The notes: generated from the letters alone by a model not told the origin. Shown: positions 42,091-51,988, numbered from the stretch's first letter. The stretch is 64,000 nucleotides of DNA from Streptomyces sp. TRM68416 (GCF_014596915.1 NZ_JACVWU010000007.1:124001-188000), one strand, 5' to 3'. Made by a program: numbers and translations.

Positions 42091-44226
42091 TCAGGAAGCG
42101 TCCGGTTCGGTACGGGTGATGCGGAACATCACCGCGGACGGTGCGGTGGGCAGGGTGACCGAGAGGTCCCCGGTGTCGGGGTTCCAGGTGGCGGCGGCCT
42201 GGCTGGTGGACGGGTAGAGCAGCTCCGCGCGAAGGTCGGAGCCGCGCAGGTGGGCCAGGTGGAGGGCGGCGGAGGGGTCGGCGCCGGGGCGGCGCCACGC
42301 GGTGAGGTAGGTGGTGGCGGGGGTGTGCAGGGCGAGGGCGATCCAGGGGGCGTCCCAGTCGGGGAGCCCGAGCGGCCAGCAGGGCACGGCCCGCGGCAGG
42401 TCGGCGCGGACGGCCTTGTACACGGCGACCGCCTCGTGGACCAGGGCGCGGCCCTCGGGCCCCAACTCCAGCAGGTGGCCGGAGAGATGGATACGGCCGA
42501 GGAGCGCGTTGGCCATGGTGAAAGCCACCTCGTCGGGGGAGTCCTCCGGCAGCGGGTAGGCCCAGACGGCACCCTGCTCGGGGGTGACGGCGGTGGGCGC
42601 GGAGGCCGCGATGGGCGCGTAGAGCTGAAGGTTCTGCTGGTCGCTGGTGGACTGCAGCTGAAGCCGGGAGAGCAGGGCGTGGTCCCAGCGCATGCCGCCG
42701 GAGGAGCAGTTCTCCACCACCAGGTGCGGGTACCGGTCCAGGATGCCGTCGAGCCAGTCGAGGTGCGCCCGGTTGTGACCGAGCAGGCCGGCGGCCGGTG
42801 TCTCCCCGGGGTGGGCGCTGGTGCCGGAGCCGGGGTCGATGTTGTGGTCGAGCTTGAGGTAGCCGACGCCCCACTCGCCGACGAGGCGGTCCACGACCCG
42901 GTCCAGATGGGCGCGGGCGGCGGGGTGGCGCAGGTCCAGGTGGTGGCGGCCCACTTCCGCGACGCGGACGCCGTCGCGGCGGAAGAACGCCTCGTCCGGC
43001 AGGGTCTTGGCCATGGGGCTGTGCACGCCGATGACTTCCGGCTCCAGCCACAGGCCGGGGACCATGCCGCGCTCGCGGATGCGGTCGAGCACCTCGTGGA
43101 TCCCCTTCTCCCCGGGGAACCGTGAGGCGGCCGGTTCCCAGGCGCCGACGGTGCTCCACCAGCCGCCGTCATCGTCGTCGTACCAGCCGGCGTCGATGAC
43201 GAAGTACTCGGCGCCCGCGTCGGCGGCCGCGTCGATCAGCGGCAGGAGCTTGTCGGTGGTGGGGTCTCCCATCAGGCAGTTCATGTAGTCGTTGAAGATC
43301 ACGGGCAGGCGCTGATGGTCGGTGTGTGGGCGGCGCTGGGCGCGGCGGTAGCGGGTCAGCGCGCTGAACGCCGCATCGGGGCCGCCGTCGGCGGCGTAGA
43401 CCAGCGAGGCGGGTACGGTGCGGAAGGCCGCGCCCGGTTCCAGCGGGTGCCGCCAGCCGTGATGGGTGTCGGTGGGCCCGAACAGTGCCACGTAGGCCGC
43501 CTGTTCGTGCTCCTGGCACTCCCAGCGCCAGCCGCCGCCGTTGTGCTCGATCTGCCACGCCCAACTACGGCCGGAGTGACGGTCCGTCAGGGCGCCCATG
43601 GGCAGGTGCCCGCAGGTGGACCAGGTGCCCTGGCCGGTCAGGGCGAAACCGGCCTTGCCGTGCCCGTACGTGACGCGACCGCTGAGGGCGGGGGTGGACC
43701 GGCGCATCGGTCGGCGCTGCCAGCGGCACTCGGCGAGCCAGTCGTTCTCCGCCCACAGCACGTCCGCGGCATCGAGGGCCGCCGGGTCCGGCGGGGTGAG
43801 GCAGCCCACCACGAGCGAGCTGACCGACTCCAGGTGCAGCGTGGCCTGCCCCTCGTTGCGCAGGGTCACCTCGCTGCGGAGCGCGGGCACGCCGTCGGGG
43901 GACCGGTAGACCACCTCCGCGGCCAGCCCGGTCTCCGGGTCGTGGAGGTGGACGGTCAGCGTGTGCCAGTCGCCGTCGCGAGTCGCGTGGTGGGCCCGGT
44001 GGCGCAGCCGCGCGCCGAGACCGGTGCCGACGAGGCGGCTGCCCGACCAGTCGCGGCCGTGACCCGCGGCCGTCACCTCCACCAGTGGCAAGGACGGACG
44101 GGCGGCGCTGTCCACTTCGCCGGGCAGCCCGAGGTGGGTCAGGCGCGGACTGCGGTCGTCGCCGACGACGAAGTCGAGTCGCAGGGCTTCGTGACCCCAG
44201 CGGAAGCTCCGCTGTTCGTTCTCCAT
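42091..44226 (-). CDS. GH36 alpha-galactosidase, cytoplasmic
   Basis: 711-residue intracellular enzyme that removes terminal alpha-galactose from imported oligosaccharides (melibiose/raffinose type or galactosylated hemicellulose fragments). Nucleophile Asp460 in YLKLDHN and acid/base Asp515 in SSGGMRWDH are present. The N-terminal beta-sandwich (about 1-290) and the C-terminal domain flank the barrel, and the length matches the family. No signal peptide. ATG at 44226 with AGAAGGAC upstream. It is divergent from the sugar-importer operon and carries a CGAAGCGCTTCG palindrome in its leader, so it should respond to the same repressor. Confidence 0.93.
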   Translation of the reverse strand: MENEQRSFRWGHEALRLDFVVGDDRSPRLTHLGLPGEVDSAARPSLPLVEVTAAGHGRDWSGSRLVGTGLGARLRHRAHHATRDGDWHTLTVHLHDPETGLAAEVVYRSPDGVPALRSEVTLRNEGQATLHLESVSSLVVGCLTPPDPAALDAADVLWAENDWLAECRWQRRPMRRSTPALSGRVTYGHGKAGFALTGQGTWSTCGHLPMGALTDRHSGRSWAWQIEHNGGGWRWECQEHEQAAYVALFGPTDTHHGWRHPLEPGAAFRTVPASLVYAADGGPDAAFSALTRYRRAQRRPHTDHQRLPVIFNDYMNCLMGDPTTDKLLPLIDAAADAGAEYFVIDAGWYDDDDGGWWSTVGAWEPAASRFPGEKGIHEVLDRIRERGMVPGLWLEPEVIGVHSPMAKTLPDEAFFRRDGVRVAEVGRHHLDLRHPAARAHLDRVVDRLVGEWGVGYLKLDHNIDPGSGTSAHPGETPAAGLLGHNRAHLDWLDGILDRYPHLVVENCSSGGMRWDHALLSRLQLQSTSDQQNLQLYAPIAASAPTAVTPEQGAVWAYPLPEDSPDEVAFTMANALLGRIHLSGHLLELGPEGRALVHEAVAVYKAVRADLPRAVPCWPLGLPDWDAPWIALALHTPATTYLTAWRRPGADPSAALHLAHLRGSDLRAELLYPSTSQAAATWNPDTGDLSVTLPTAPSAVMFRITRTEPDAS

Positions 44227-44256
44227 GGTGTCCTTCTCCAGACCGGCGACGAGTGT

Positions 44257-44268
44257 CGAAGCGCTTCG
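44257..44268. promoter_or_regulatory. LacI-type operator, copy 1 (GH36 promoter side)
   Basis: CGAAGCGCTTCG, a perfect 12-bp palindrome 31 bases before the GH36 start codon. A second inverted repeat, GTTTCG-TG-CGAAAC, lies at 44293-44306 in the same leader and could be a weaker half. Confidence 0.7.
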
Positions 44269-44475
44269 CTAGGGGGTGAAGTTAACGGACAGGTTTCGTG
44301 CGAAACAAGAGGCTGTGCCATGCGGAAAGTTTCTCTATCCTGGCCGCGTTGGCGCCCTGCTGGTGGTGTGGTTGCGGTCGATGCGCTTCGACCGGCCGGG
44401 AGCGCAAACGGGCACAGTGATCCCATCTTCTGCGCGGCGCATGAGGTCTTCCTGAGCAGGAAGAAGATGGCTGCT

Positions 44476-44487
44476 CGAAGCGCTTCG
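44476..44487. promoter_or_regulatory. LacI-type operator, copy 2
   Basis: CGAAGCGCTTCG in the middle of the 473-base divergent region, flanked by T and A to make a 14-bp perfect palindrome. The rest of the region shows no gene. Confidence 0.65.
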
Positions 44488-44563
44488 ACCCGTTCTGCCC
44501 CTTCGAGGAATCTTGGAAACGCCCCTTGTGCGCCCCTATGCCTTCACTTAACCTCGCTGCAAC

Positions 44564-44579
44564 GTCGAAGCGCTTCGAC
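44564..44579. promoter_or_regulatory. LacI-type operator, copy 3 (transporter promoter side)
   Basis: GTCGAAGCGCTTCGAC, a perfect 16-bp palindrome about 120 bases before the binding-protein start. It is the longest of the three copies and shares the 12-bp core exactly with copies 1 and 2. Confidence 0.75.
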
Positions 44580-44699
44580 TGTGCACCACGTCGCATTAAT
44601 GGGATGTCCTCTTCCAGATCAGCCAGTTCCCGTCACGACACCGCGCGCAGCCGACGGCCCACCACCGGGTGCTCAGGTGCGCCATGAAGGGTTGACGCA

Positions 44700-46379
44700 A
44701 TGACGCCGAATGCCGCCTCCACCTCCGCAGGACCGAGCCGGAGAAGCTTCCTCGCCTCCACGGCGGTCGCCACCGCAGCGGTTGCCGGTGGAATCCCGCT
44801 GCTCTCCGCCTGCGGCGGTTCGGACAGCGGAACGCGCGAGGGCGCCACTTCGCGCAAGGACGCGGACAAGCTGCTCCCCACGTACGTCCCCAGCACGGTC
44901 GCCGAGCCGGACATCCCGTCGAAGAACGGCTCGGCCGCCGGTTACACCAGCAAGGTCGACCTCGCGGCCTTCGCCACCGCGGTCCCGGAAAAGCTCGGCA
45001 CCGGCGCTCCCCTGAAGATCATGTCCCCGCTGTGGGGCACCCCGCCGAAGCCGGGGTGCGCGTACTACAAGGAACTCGACGCGGCGGCGGGCACCAAGAT
45101 CACCTGGCAGAACCAGGACGGCAACACCTACGGCGAGAAGCTCGGCGCCGTCCTCGCCTCCAGCTCCATACCCGACATGGTGGTCGTGCCCGACTGGGAA
45201 CTGGGCGGCAAGATCCCGAACGCGGTCACCGCGAAGTTCATGGACCTCGGCCCCTACCTGGCGGGCGACAAGGTCAAGAAGTACCCCAACCTGGCCGCGA
45301 TCCCGTCCGACGCCTGGCGGGTGAGCATCTTCGGCGGCGCACTGCGCGGCATTCCGATCCCCGCCGCCGCGGCGAGCACCATCGTGCCCTACTACCGCAA
45401 GGACATCTTCGACGCGAAGGGCTGGTCCGTCCCCACGTCGGCCGACGAATTCCTCAGCTGGGCCAAGGACGTCACCAGCGCCAAGGCCAAGGTGTGGGCC
45501 TGCGGTGACATGAGCTGGAGCGCGGCGGCCATCTTCGGCGTCCGCCCCGCCGGGCCGCTCGGCTGGAACATCGAGGACGACGGCAAGGTGACGTACCGCA
45601 TCGAACACCCCGAGTTCCTGGAAGCCCTGGCGTGGGTGCGCAAGCTGTTCGACGCGGGCGTGGTCCACCCCGACGACAAGGCACGCACGGGCGACGCCAG
45701 CCAGCGGTTCACCGCCGGGCAGATCCTGGTCTTCAACAGCGACATGTCCGCCTGGTACGGCAAGAGTGCTGAACAGGCCCAGTCCAACCCGGACTTCCAG
45801 ATCGAGGGCATGGACTACTTCGGCGCCGACGGCGGCAACCCGACGCTGTACGCGAGCCAGCCCGCCACCATCTGGTCGTTCATCCGCAAGGGCGCCTCGA
45901 AGGAGACGGTCGAGAACGCGCTGGCCGCCGCCAACTTCGCGGCCGCGCCCTACGGTACCAAGGAGCGCATGCTCGTCGAGTACGGCGTCGAGGGCACCCA
46001 CTACACGGTCACGGACGGCGTCCCGGCCAAGAACGACCAGGGCAACTCCGAGGTGAACAACGCCTGGGGGATGCTGGCGGGCCCAGCGGCCTACCTGGCC
46101 CATCCCGACCTCCCCGACATCGCCCGCAAGCAGGTCGAATGGCAGCAGCGGATGGGTGCCTTCATGAAGAAGACGTCCACGTACGGCATGAAGGTCATCG
46201 AACCGAGCCGCTACGCCGGCCTCGTCAGCCAGTTCGAGCAGCTGGAGCTCGACTACGTGCGCGGCCACAAGCAGCTGTCCGACGTCCAGCAGGCCATCTC
46301 CACCTGGAAGTCCTCCGGTGGCGACAAGCTCCGCGACTGGTACAAGGAGCTCCTGGACAAGAACGGCAGTGGCAACTGA
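44700..46379 (+). CDS. Sugar ABC transporter substrate-binding lipoprotein (LplA-like)
   Basis: 559-residue binding protein, longer than usual, as in the LplA/YtcQ group of oligosaccharide-binding proteins. Tat-type lipoprotein leader: SRRSFLASTAVATAAVAGGIPLLSAC with the lipobox Cys. Mature features include IMSPLWGTPPKPG, WNIEDDGKVTYRIEHPEFLEAL and DNYGT-like ending GSGN. ATG at 44700 after GAAGGG. First gene of an importer operon controlled by CGAAGCGCTTCG operators; presumed ligand a galactosyl-oligosaccharide from hemicellulose or galactan, from the surrounding GH36, GH27, GH74 and GH2 genes. Confidence 0.9.
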   Translation: MTPNAASTSAGPSRRSFLASTAVATAAVAGGIPLLSACGGSDSGTREGATSRKDADKLLPTYVPSTVAEPDIPSKNGSAAGYTSKVDLAAFATAVPEKLGTGAPLKIMSPLWGTPPKPGCAYYKELDAAAGTKITWQNQDGNTYGEKLGAVLASSSIPDMVVVPDWELGGKIPNAVTAKFMDLGPYLAGDKVKKYPNLAAIPSDAWRVSIFGGALRGIPIPAAAASTIVPYYRKDIFDAKGWSVPTSADEFLSWAKDVTSAKAKVWACGDMSWSAAAIFGVRPAGPLGWNIEDDGKVTYRIEHPEFLEALAWVRKLFDAGVVHPDDKARTGDASQRFTAGQILVFNSDMSAWYGKSAEQAQSNPDFQIEGMDYFGADGGNPTLYASQPATIWSFIRKGASKETVENALAAANFAAAPYGTKERMLVEYGVEGTHYTVTDGVPAKNDQGNSEVNNAWGMLAGPAAYLAHPDLPDIARKQVEWQQRMGAFMKKTSTYGMKVIEPSRYAGLVSQFEQLELDYVRGHKQLSDVQQAISTWKSSGGDKLRDWYKELLDKNGSGN

Positions 46380-47419
46380 TGCCCACCACGGCCAGGAGCA
46401 GGCCGGACGGGTCACCTCCCCCCGCGGCCGTCGAGGAACCGACGGCCGCGGTCGCCGCGGCGGTGGAGGACCGGGGGACACGCAGGGTGGGCAAGGTCCC
46501 CTGGCGGGTTCGGTGGCGGCGCGACCGCACGCTCATCCTGATGACGCTGCCCGTCATCCTCCTGCTCCTCATCTTCAACTACGTCCCGCTGCTCGGTAAC
46601 GTCGTCGCCTTCCAGGACTACGACCCGTACGTCTCCAACAACGGCATCACGGCGATCTTCCACAGCCCCTGGGTGGGCGTGGAACAGTTCTCCCGGATGC
46701 TCGACGACCCGCTGTTCTGGGACGCCACGCAGAACACGATCGTGCTCTTCCTGCTCCAACTGGTGTTCTTCTTCCCGGTCCCCATCGCCCTCGCGCTGGT
46801 CATCAACAGCGTGATCCGGCCCCGGGTGCGGGCCGTGGCGCAGGCGATCATGTATCTGCCGCACTTCTTCTCGTGGGTCCTCGTGGTCACCGTCTTCCAG
46901 CAGATCCTCGGCGGCGCGGGCATCATCGCGCAGACCCTGGAGAAGCACGGGTACAGCGGCTTCGACCTGATGACCGACGCCGACCTGTTCAAGTACCTGG
47001 TCGTCGGACAGGCCGTGTGGAAGGACGCCGGCTGGGGGATCATCGTCTTCCTCGCGGCCCTGTCCGCCGTCAGCACCGACCTGTACGAGGCCGCCGCCAT
47101 GGACGGCGCGGGCCGCTGGCGGCGCATGTGGCACGTCACGCTGCCCGCACTGCGCCCCGTGATCGCCCTGCTGCTGGTACTGCGCGTCGGCGACGCGCTG
47201 AGCGTCGGCTTCGAGCAGTTCCTGCTCCAGCGGTACGCCGTCGGCGCGGGCGCCAGTGAGGTCCTCGACACCTACGTGTGGAACATGGGCATCCAGAACG
47301 GCGACTTCAGCTACGCGGCCGCGGTCGGCCTGGTCAAGGGAGTCATCGGAGTGTGTCTCGTCCTGGGGGCGAACAAGGTCGCGCACCTGCTCGGTGAGCA
47401 GGGGGTGTACAAGAAATGA
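46379..47419 (+). CDS. Sugar ABC transporter permease (LplB-like)
   Basis: 346-residue permease with a soluble N-terminus of about 45 residues, first membrane segment LILMTLPVILLLLIFNYVPLL and EAA loop EAAAMDGAGRWRRMWHVTLP. Starts at 46379, inside the preceding stop (TGATG), and ends overlapping the next permease (ATGA at 47416-47419). Forms one half of the channel for the LplA-like binding protein. LplB/LplC-type importers usually carry plant-derived oligosaccharides. Confidence 0.92.
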   Translation: MPTTARSRPDGSPPPAAVEEPTAAVAAAVEDRGTRRVGKVPWRVRWRRDRTLILMTLPVILLLLIFNYVPLLGNVVAFQDYDPYVSNNGITAIFHSPWVGVEQFSRMLDDPLFWDATQNTIVLFLLQLVFFFPVPIALALVINSVIRPRVRAVAQAIMYLPHFFSWVLVVTVFQQILGGAGIIAQTLEKHGYSGFDLMTDADLFKYLVVGQAVWKDAGWGIIVFLAALSAVSTDLYEAAAMDGAGRWRRMWHVTLPALRPVIALLLVLRVGDALSVGFEQFLLQRYAVGAGASEVLDTYVWNMGIQNGDFSYAAAVGLVKGVIGVCLVLGANKVAHLLGEQGVYKK

Positions 47420-48342
47420 GCCTCAACACGCAGCTCATCCGCAGCCTCAAGGCTCCCGCCCGCCCGGTGTGGGAGGAGCCGCCGAGCAAGACCGGACTCA
47501 CCCTCAAGGGCGGCTTCCTCGCGCTCTGCTGCCTGGCCGTGCTCGGCCCGCTGTGGATCGTGATCGTCACCAGCCTCTCCCCGAAGCCGGTGATCGACCG
47601 GGTCGGCGGCCTCGTCGTGATCCCCGAGGGCATCACCTTCGTCAACTACACCGAACTGCTCAGCGGCGGCCAGGTCAGCCGGGCGATCATGGTCTCGGTC
47701 GGTGTCACCCTGTGCGGCACCCTGTTCTCCATGGCGGTGTCGGTGCTCGCCGCCTACGGCCTGTCCCGGCCGGGCACTCTGGGCCACCGGTTCTTCCTGA
47801 TGACCATGATGGCGACCATGTTCTTCGGAGCCGGGCTCATCCCCACGTACCTGCTGGTGCAGTCGCTGGGCCTCACCGACACCTATCTGTCGCTGATCCT
47901 GCCGAGCGCCGTCAGTGTCTTCAACATCCTGGTGCTGCGCGCCTTCTTCATGGGGATCTCGCCCGAACTCACCGAGTCCGCCCGCATCGACGGGGCCGGC
48001 GACCTGCGCATCCTGCTCACCATCGTCATGCCGCTGTCCCGCGCGGTGCTCGCCGTCATCTCCCTGTTCTACGCGGTCGGTTACTGGAGCGCCTGGTTCA
48101 ACGCCTCCATCTACCTGACCGATCAGCAGATGCTGCCCCTGCAGAACGTGCTCATCCAGCTGGTCCAGAAGAACACCGAGGCGCCGACCGGTCTCCAGCA
48201 GGCCGTCCGCACCGGCGAACTCTCCGCGCTGGGCCTGCAGATGGCCGTCATGGTCCTCGCGCTGATCCCCGTCGCTGTCGCTTCCCCGTTCGTCCAGCGG
48301 CACTTCAAGAAGGGCATGCTCACCGGCGCCATCAAGGGCTGA
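47416..48342 (+). CDS. Sugar ABC transporter permease (LplC-like)
   Basis: 308-residue permease, EAA loop ESARIDGAGDLRILLTIVMP, C-terminus QRHFKKGMLTGAIKG typical of LplC-type subunits. Starts inside the stop of the LplB-like gene. No ATP-binding gene follows; the next gene, 57 bases on, is an exported esterase. The shared Streptomyces ATPase MsiK is the expected energy source. Confidence 0.92.
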   Translation: MSLNTQLIRSLKAPARPVWEEPPSKTGLTLKGGFLALCCLAVLGPLWIVIVTSLSPKPVIDRVGGLVVIPEGITFVNYTELLSGGQVSRAIMVSVGVTLCGTLFSMAVSVLAAYGLSRPGTLGHRFFLMTMMATMFFGAGLIPTYLLVQSLGLTDTYLSLILPSAVSVFNILVLRAFFMGISPELTESARIDGAGDLRILLTIVMPLSRAVLAVISLFYAVGYWSAWFNASIYLTDQQMLPLQNVLIQLVQKNTEAPTGLQQAVRTGELSALGLQMAVMVLALIPVAVASPFVQRHFKKGMLTGAIKG

Positions 48343-48398
48343 GTCCCCCGGCCCCACTGAGTCCGCCATCACTCTCGTAGAAAAATGAGGGCACCCGT

Positions 48399-49505
48399 AT
48401 GAGAAAGACCTGGATCTCGACCCTGGTCATGCTGGTCGCCGCCGCGCTCGGCGTGACCACGGCGGGGGCGGCTCCCGCCTCGGCCGCCTCCGACACGCCC
48501 TTGCGGGTCATGCCGTTGGGTGACTCGATCACCTGGGGGGTGGGGAGCAGTAACGGCAACGGCTACCGGGGGCCGTTGTGGGACAGGCTCGCGGCGGACG
48601 GTCATCCGCTGGACTTCGTCGGCACGTTGCGGGGCGGTTCGATGTCCGACCCCGACAACCAGGGCCACTCCGGATACCTCATCGAGCAGATCGCCGCACT
48701 CGCCGACGCCTCGCTGACCCGCTACCGGCCCAACGTCGTGACGCTGCACATCGGCACCAACGACCTCGACCGGTCCCACCAGGTGTCCACCGCCACCACC
48801 CGGCTGCGGAACCTGGTCACCCAGATCACCGCCGCCGCCCCCGACGCGACCGTCCTGGTGGCCTCCCTCGTCGTGTCCACCAGCGGCTCGGAGGAGCAGT
48901 ACCGCGCCGCGTACAACCAAGCCATTCCCCAGATCGTGCGGGACGCGCAGGCCGCGGGCAAGAAGGTCGCCCACGTCGACATGAGCGCCCTGACCACGGC
49001 CGATCTCGCCGACGCCCTGCATCCCAACGACGCGGGCTACCAGAAGATGGCCGACGCCTTCCACCGCGGCATCCGCACCGCGGACAGCGCCGGCTGGCTG
49101 CGGAACCCCGCGCCCGCCGCCGCGAGCGTGCGCTCCGGCCTCGCCGGCAAGTGCCTCGACGTCAGCGGCGCGGGCACCGCCGACGGGACCGCCGTCCAGA
49201 CGTGGGCCTGCGGCAGCGGCGCCAACCAGCTCTGGTCGCTCTACACCGACGGCACCCTGCGCTCCATGGGCAAGTGCCTCGACGCCGCCGGCTGGGGCAC
49301 GGCCAATGGCACCAAGGTGCAGCTCTGGTCCTGCCACGGCGGCGCCAACCAGGTCTGGCAGCCCTACGACGGCGGCTACCGCAACCCCGCCTCCGGCCGC
49401 TGCCTGGACGTTCCGGGCGCCTCCACGGCCGACGGCACACAGCTCCAGCTGTGGGACTGCCACGGCGGCTCCAACCAGAAGTGGACCACTCTCGCCGCCG
49501 GCTGA
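48399..49505 (+). CDS. Secreted SGNH esterase with C-terminal CBM13
   Basis: 368-residue exported enzyme: signal (MRKTWISTLVMLVAAALGVTTAGAAPASA), GDSL/SGNH hydrolase domain (about 35-230) and a ricin-type lectin CBM13 (about 240-368). Catalytic Ser43 in GDSITWG, Asn in GTNDL and Asp205/His208 in DALHPND are intact. The CBM13 shows its three subdomains with the C-L-D ... Q-x-W pattern. Likely removes acetyl or other ester groups from hemicellulose and is held on the polymer by the lectin. ATG at 48399 with GAGGG 8 bases upstream; probably in the importer operon. Confidence 0.9.
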   Translation: MRKTWISTLVMLVAAALGVTTAGAAPASAASDTPLRVMPLGDSITWGVGSSNGNGYRGPLWDRLAADGHPLDFVGTLRGGSMSDPDNQGHSGYLIEQIAALADASLTRYRPNVVTLHIGTNDLDRSHQVSTATTRLRNLVTQITAAAPDATVLVASLVVSTSGSEEQYRAAYNQAIPQIVRDAQAAGKKVAHVDMSALTTADLADALHPNDAGYQKMADAFHRGIRTADSAGWLRNPAPAAASVRSGLAGKCLDVSGAGTADGTAVQTWACGSGANQLWSLYTDGTLRSMGKCLDAAGWGTANGTKVQLWSCHGGANQVWQPYDGGYRNPASGRCLDVPGASTADGTQLQLWDCHGGSNQKWTTLAAG

Positions 49506-49592
49506 CGGACCCTCAACTACCGGGCGGGCGCGGGCAGTTGACGCGTCCGCCGCCTCACCGCACCCGCGTACCCGAAAGGCACGGATCCCCGC

Positions 49593-51926
49593 ATGACCCC
49601 TGTCCCGCACCACCTCTCCCGCCGAGGACTGCTGGCCGCCGGTGCGGCCGCGGCCACACTTCCGGTCCTCGCCCCGTCCGCCGCCTCCGCCGCGGCGGAC
49701 GGCAAGGTCCGGCGCACGCCCTACACCTTCCGCAACGCCGAGGTGGTCGGCGGCGGTTTCGTCACCGGCATCGTCTTCAACCAGAGCGAGCCCGGCCTGG
49801 TGTACGCCCGTACCGACATCGGCGGCGCGTACCGCCTCGACCCGGCGTCCCGGCGGTGGATACCGCTCACCGACTGGATCGGCTGGGACAAGTACGGCCA
49901 CACCGGCATCATCAGTCTCGCCACCGACGAGACCGACCCGGACCGTCTCTACCTGGCGGCGGGCACGTACACCATGCCCGAATGGGACCCGAGCCTGGCG
50001 GCGATCCTCCGCTCGACCGACCGCGGCCGCACCTGGAAGACCACACCGCTGCCGTTCCGACTGGGCGGCAACATGCCCGGCCGGGGCATCGGCGAGCGCC
50101 TGGTGATCGACCCCAACCGCAACCGGATCCTCTACCTGGGCGTGCGCGGCGGCCACGGCCTGTGGCGCAGCACCGACCACGGCAAGTCGTTCGCGAAGGT
50201 GACCAGCTTCCCCAACCCGGGCAACTTCGTGCCCGACCCCTCCGACGTCGACGGCTACAACGGCGACAACCTGGGCGTACTGCAGGTCGTCTTCGACAAG
50301 CGCACCGGCAGAGCGGGCAGAGCCACCCGGACCCTCTACGTCACCGTCGCCGACAAGGACAACATCCTGTACCGGTCGACCGACGCGGGAGCGAGCTGGG
50401 AACGCGTCCCCGGCCAGCCCACCGGCTTCATCCCGCACCACGCGGTCTTCGACCACGTCGGCGGCTACCTGTACCTGGCGACCAGCGACACCGCCGGCCC
50501 CTACGACGGCGCCAAGGGCGACGTGTGGAAGCTGGACACCGCCACCGACACCTGGACCCGCATCAGCCCGGTCCCGTCCACCAGCGACGAGAACCACTTC
50601 GGCTACAGCGGCCTGACCATCGACCGGCAGAACCCGGACACCCTGATGGTGTCCACCCAGATCAAGTGGCATCCCGACTGCATCCTCTTCCGCTCCACCG
50701 ACGGCGGCGCGAGCTGGACCCGCGTCTGGGACGCGGACGAGAACGGCGAGCGCGCCACCCAGCGCTACGACATCGACATGTCCGCCGCACCCTGGCTGAC
50801 CTGGAACGGCTCGTCGACCCCCAAGCTGGGCTGGATGATGGAGTCCGTCCAGATCGACCCGTTCGACTCCGATCACTTCATGTACGGAACGGGCGCGACG
50901 ATCTACGGCGCCGACAACCTGACCGACTGGGACCGTGACGGCACGGTGCATCTGTCCGTACGGGCGCAGGGGTTGGAGGAGACGGCCGTCATGTGTCTGA
51001 TCAGCCCGCCCGCCGGCCGCTCGCACCTCTTCTCCGGGCTGGGCGACGTCGGCGGCTTCCGGCACACGGACTTCGGCAAGGCGCCGAAGATGTACGACAG
51101 CCCGACCTTCGGTGGCACCCCTGCCCTGGACTACGCGGAGCTGGCACCGCACATCATCGTGCGCGTCGGCCATCCCACCAGCGGCTGGACCCAGCACTTC
51201 GGCATCTCCACCGACGGCGGCGAGACGTGGACCCCGTCGGGCAGCGAACCGGCGGGCCTCACCGGGCCCGGCACCGAGGACCAGGCCGTCGCCGTCAGCG
51301 CCGACGGCAGGCGGGTCGTCTGGTCACCGGCCGGTGCGCCGGTCAGCTGGTCCGACGACCACGGAGCGACGTGGACGGCGGTGAAGGGGCTGCCGTCCGG
51401 GGCCCCCGTGCGCTCCGACCGGGTGAACCCGGCGAAGTTCTACGCCTACGACTCCGGCGTCTTCTACCTCAGCACGGACGGCGGCAAGAGCTTCGCGGCC
51501 ACGGCGGCGACCGGTCTGCCCACCGCGGGGAACGTCCGCTTCAAGGCGGTGCCGGGCCATGAGGGCGACATCTGGTTCGCCGGCGGCACCGACAAGCCCG
51601 CCACTCCGACCCCGTACGGGCTGTGGCGGTCGACCGACTCCGGCGCGTCCTTCACCAGGTTCAAGGCGGTCGACGAGGGCGACGTCGTCGGATTCGGCAA
51701 GGCCGCGCCCGGCGCCAAGTACCCGGCCGTCTACACCAGTTCCAAGATCCACGGTGTGCGCGGCATCTTCCGCTCCGACGACGCGGGCCGGCGCTGGGTC
51801 CGTATCAACGACGACCGGCACCAGTACGCCTGGACCGGCAGCAGCATCACCGGGGACCCGCGGGTCTACGGCCGTGTCTACTTCGCGACCAACGGGCGCG
51901 GAGTGATGTACGGCGACCCGAAGTAG
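49593..51926 (+). CDS. GH74 xyloglucanase, Tat-exported
   Basis: 777-residue exported glycosidase that cleaves the glucan backbone of xyloglucan. Signal with twin arginine (LSRRGLLAAGAAAATLPVL). Two beta-propeller halves of BNR/Asp-box repeats (S-T-D-x-G-x-S-W). Catalytic Asp75 in ARTDIGGAYR and Asp485 in GLGDVGGF match the GH74 base and acid. No carbohydrate-binding module. ATG at 49593; follows the SGNH esterase by 87 bases. Backbone cutting plus side-chain removal by the neighbouring galactosidases and arabinofuranosidase makes a coherent set for plant cell-wall xyloglucan. Confidence 0.93.
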   Translation: MTPVPHHLSRRGLLAAGAAAATLPVLAPSAASAAADGKVRRTPYTFRNAEVVGGGFVTGIVFNQSEPGLVYARTDIGGAYRLDPASRRWIPLTDWIGWDKYGHTGIISLATDETDPDRLYLAAGTYTMPEWDPSLAAILRSTDRGRTWKTTPLPFRLGGNMPGRGIGERLVIDPNRNRILYLGVRGGHGLWRSTDHGKSFAKVTSFPNPGNFVPDPSDVDGYNGDNLGVLQVVFDKRTGRAGRATRTLYVTVADKDNILYRSTDAGASWERVPGQPTGFIPHHAVFDHVGGYLYLATSDTAGPYDGAKGDVWKLDTATDTWTRISPVPSTSDENHFGYSGLTIDRQNPDTLMVSTQIKWHPDCILFRSTDGGASWTRVWDADENGERATQRYDIDMSAAPWLTWNGSSTPKLGWMMESVQIDPFDSDHFMYGTGATIYGADNLTDWDRDGTVHLSVRAQGLEETAVMCLISPPAGRSHLFSGLGDVGGFRHTDFGKAPKMYDSPTFGGTPALDYAELAPHIIVRVGHPTSGWTQHFGISTDGGETWTPSGSEPAGLTGPGTEDQAVAVSADGRRVVWSPAGAPVSWSDDHGATWTAVKGLPSGAPVRSDRVNPAKFYAYDSGVFYLSTDGGKSFAATAATGLPTAGNVRFKAVPGHEGDIWFAGGTDKPATPTPYGLWRSTDSGASFTRFKAVDEGDVVGFGKAAPGAKYPAVYTSSKIHGVRGIFRSDDAGRRWVRINDDRHQYAWTGSSITGDPRVYGRVYFATNGRGVMYGDPK

Positions 51927-51935
51927 GGTCGCAGG

Positions 51936-51982
51936 GAGGGCAGCCCCCGCGGCTCGGTTCTGCCGTTGTGGGGACTGCCCTC
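51936..51982. terminator. Hairpin between convergent GH74 and GH27 genes
   Basis: GAGGGCAG (51936-51943) pairs with CTGCCCTC (51975-51982), with further CCCC/GGGG pairing inside a large loop, in the 62-base gap between the two stop codons. Confidence 0.6.
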
Positions 51983-51988
51983 ACTGGT

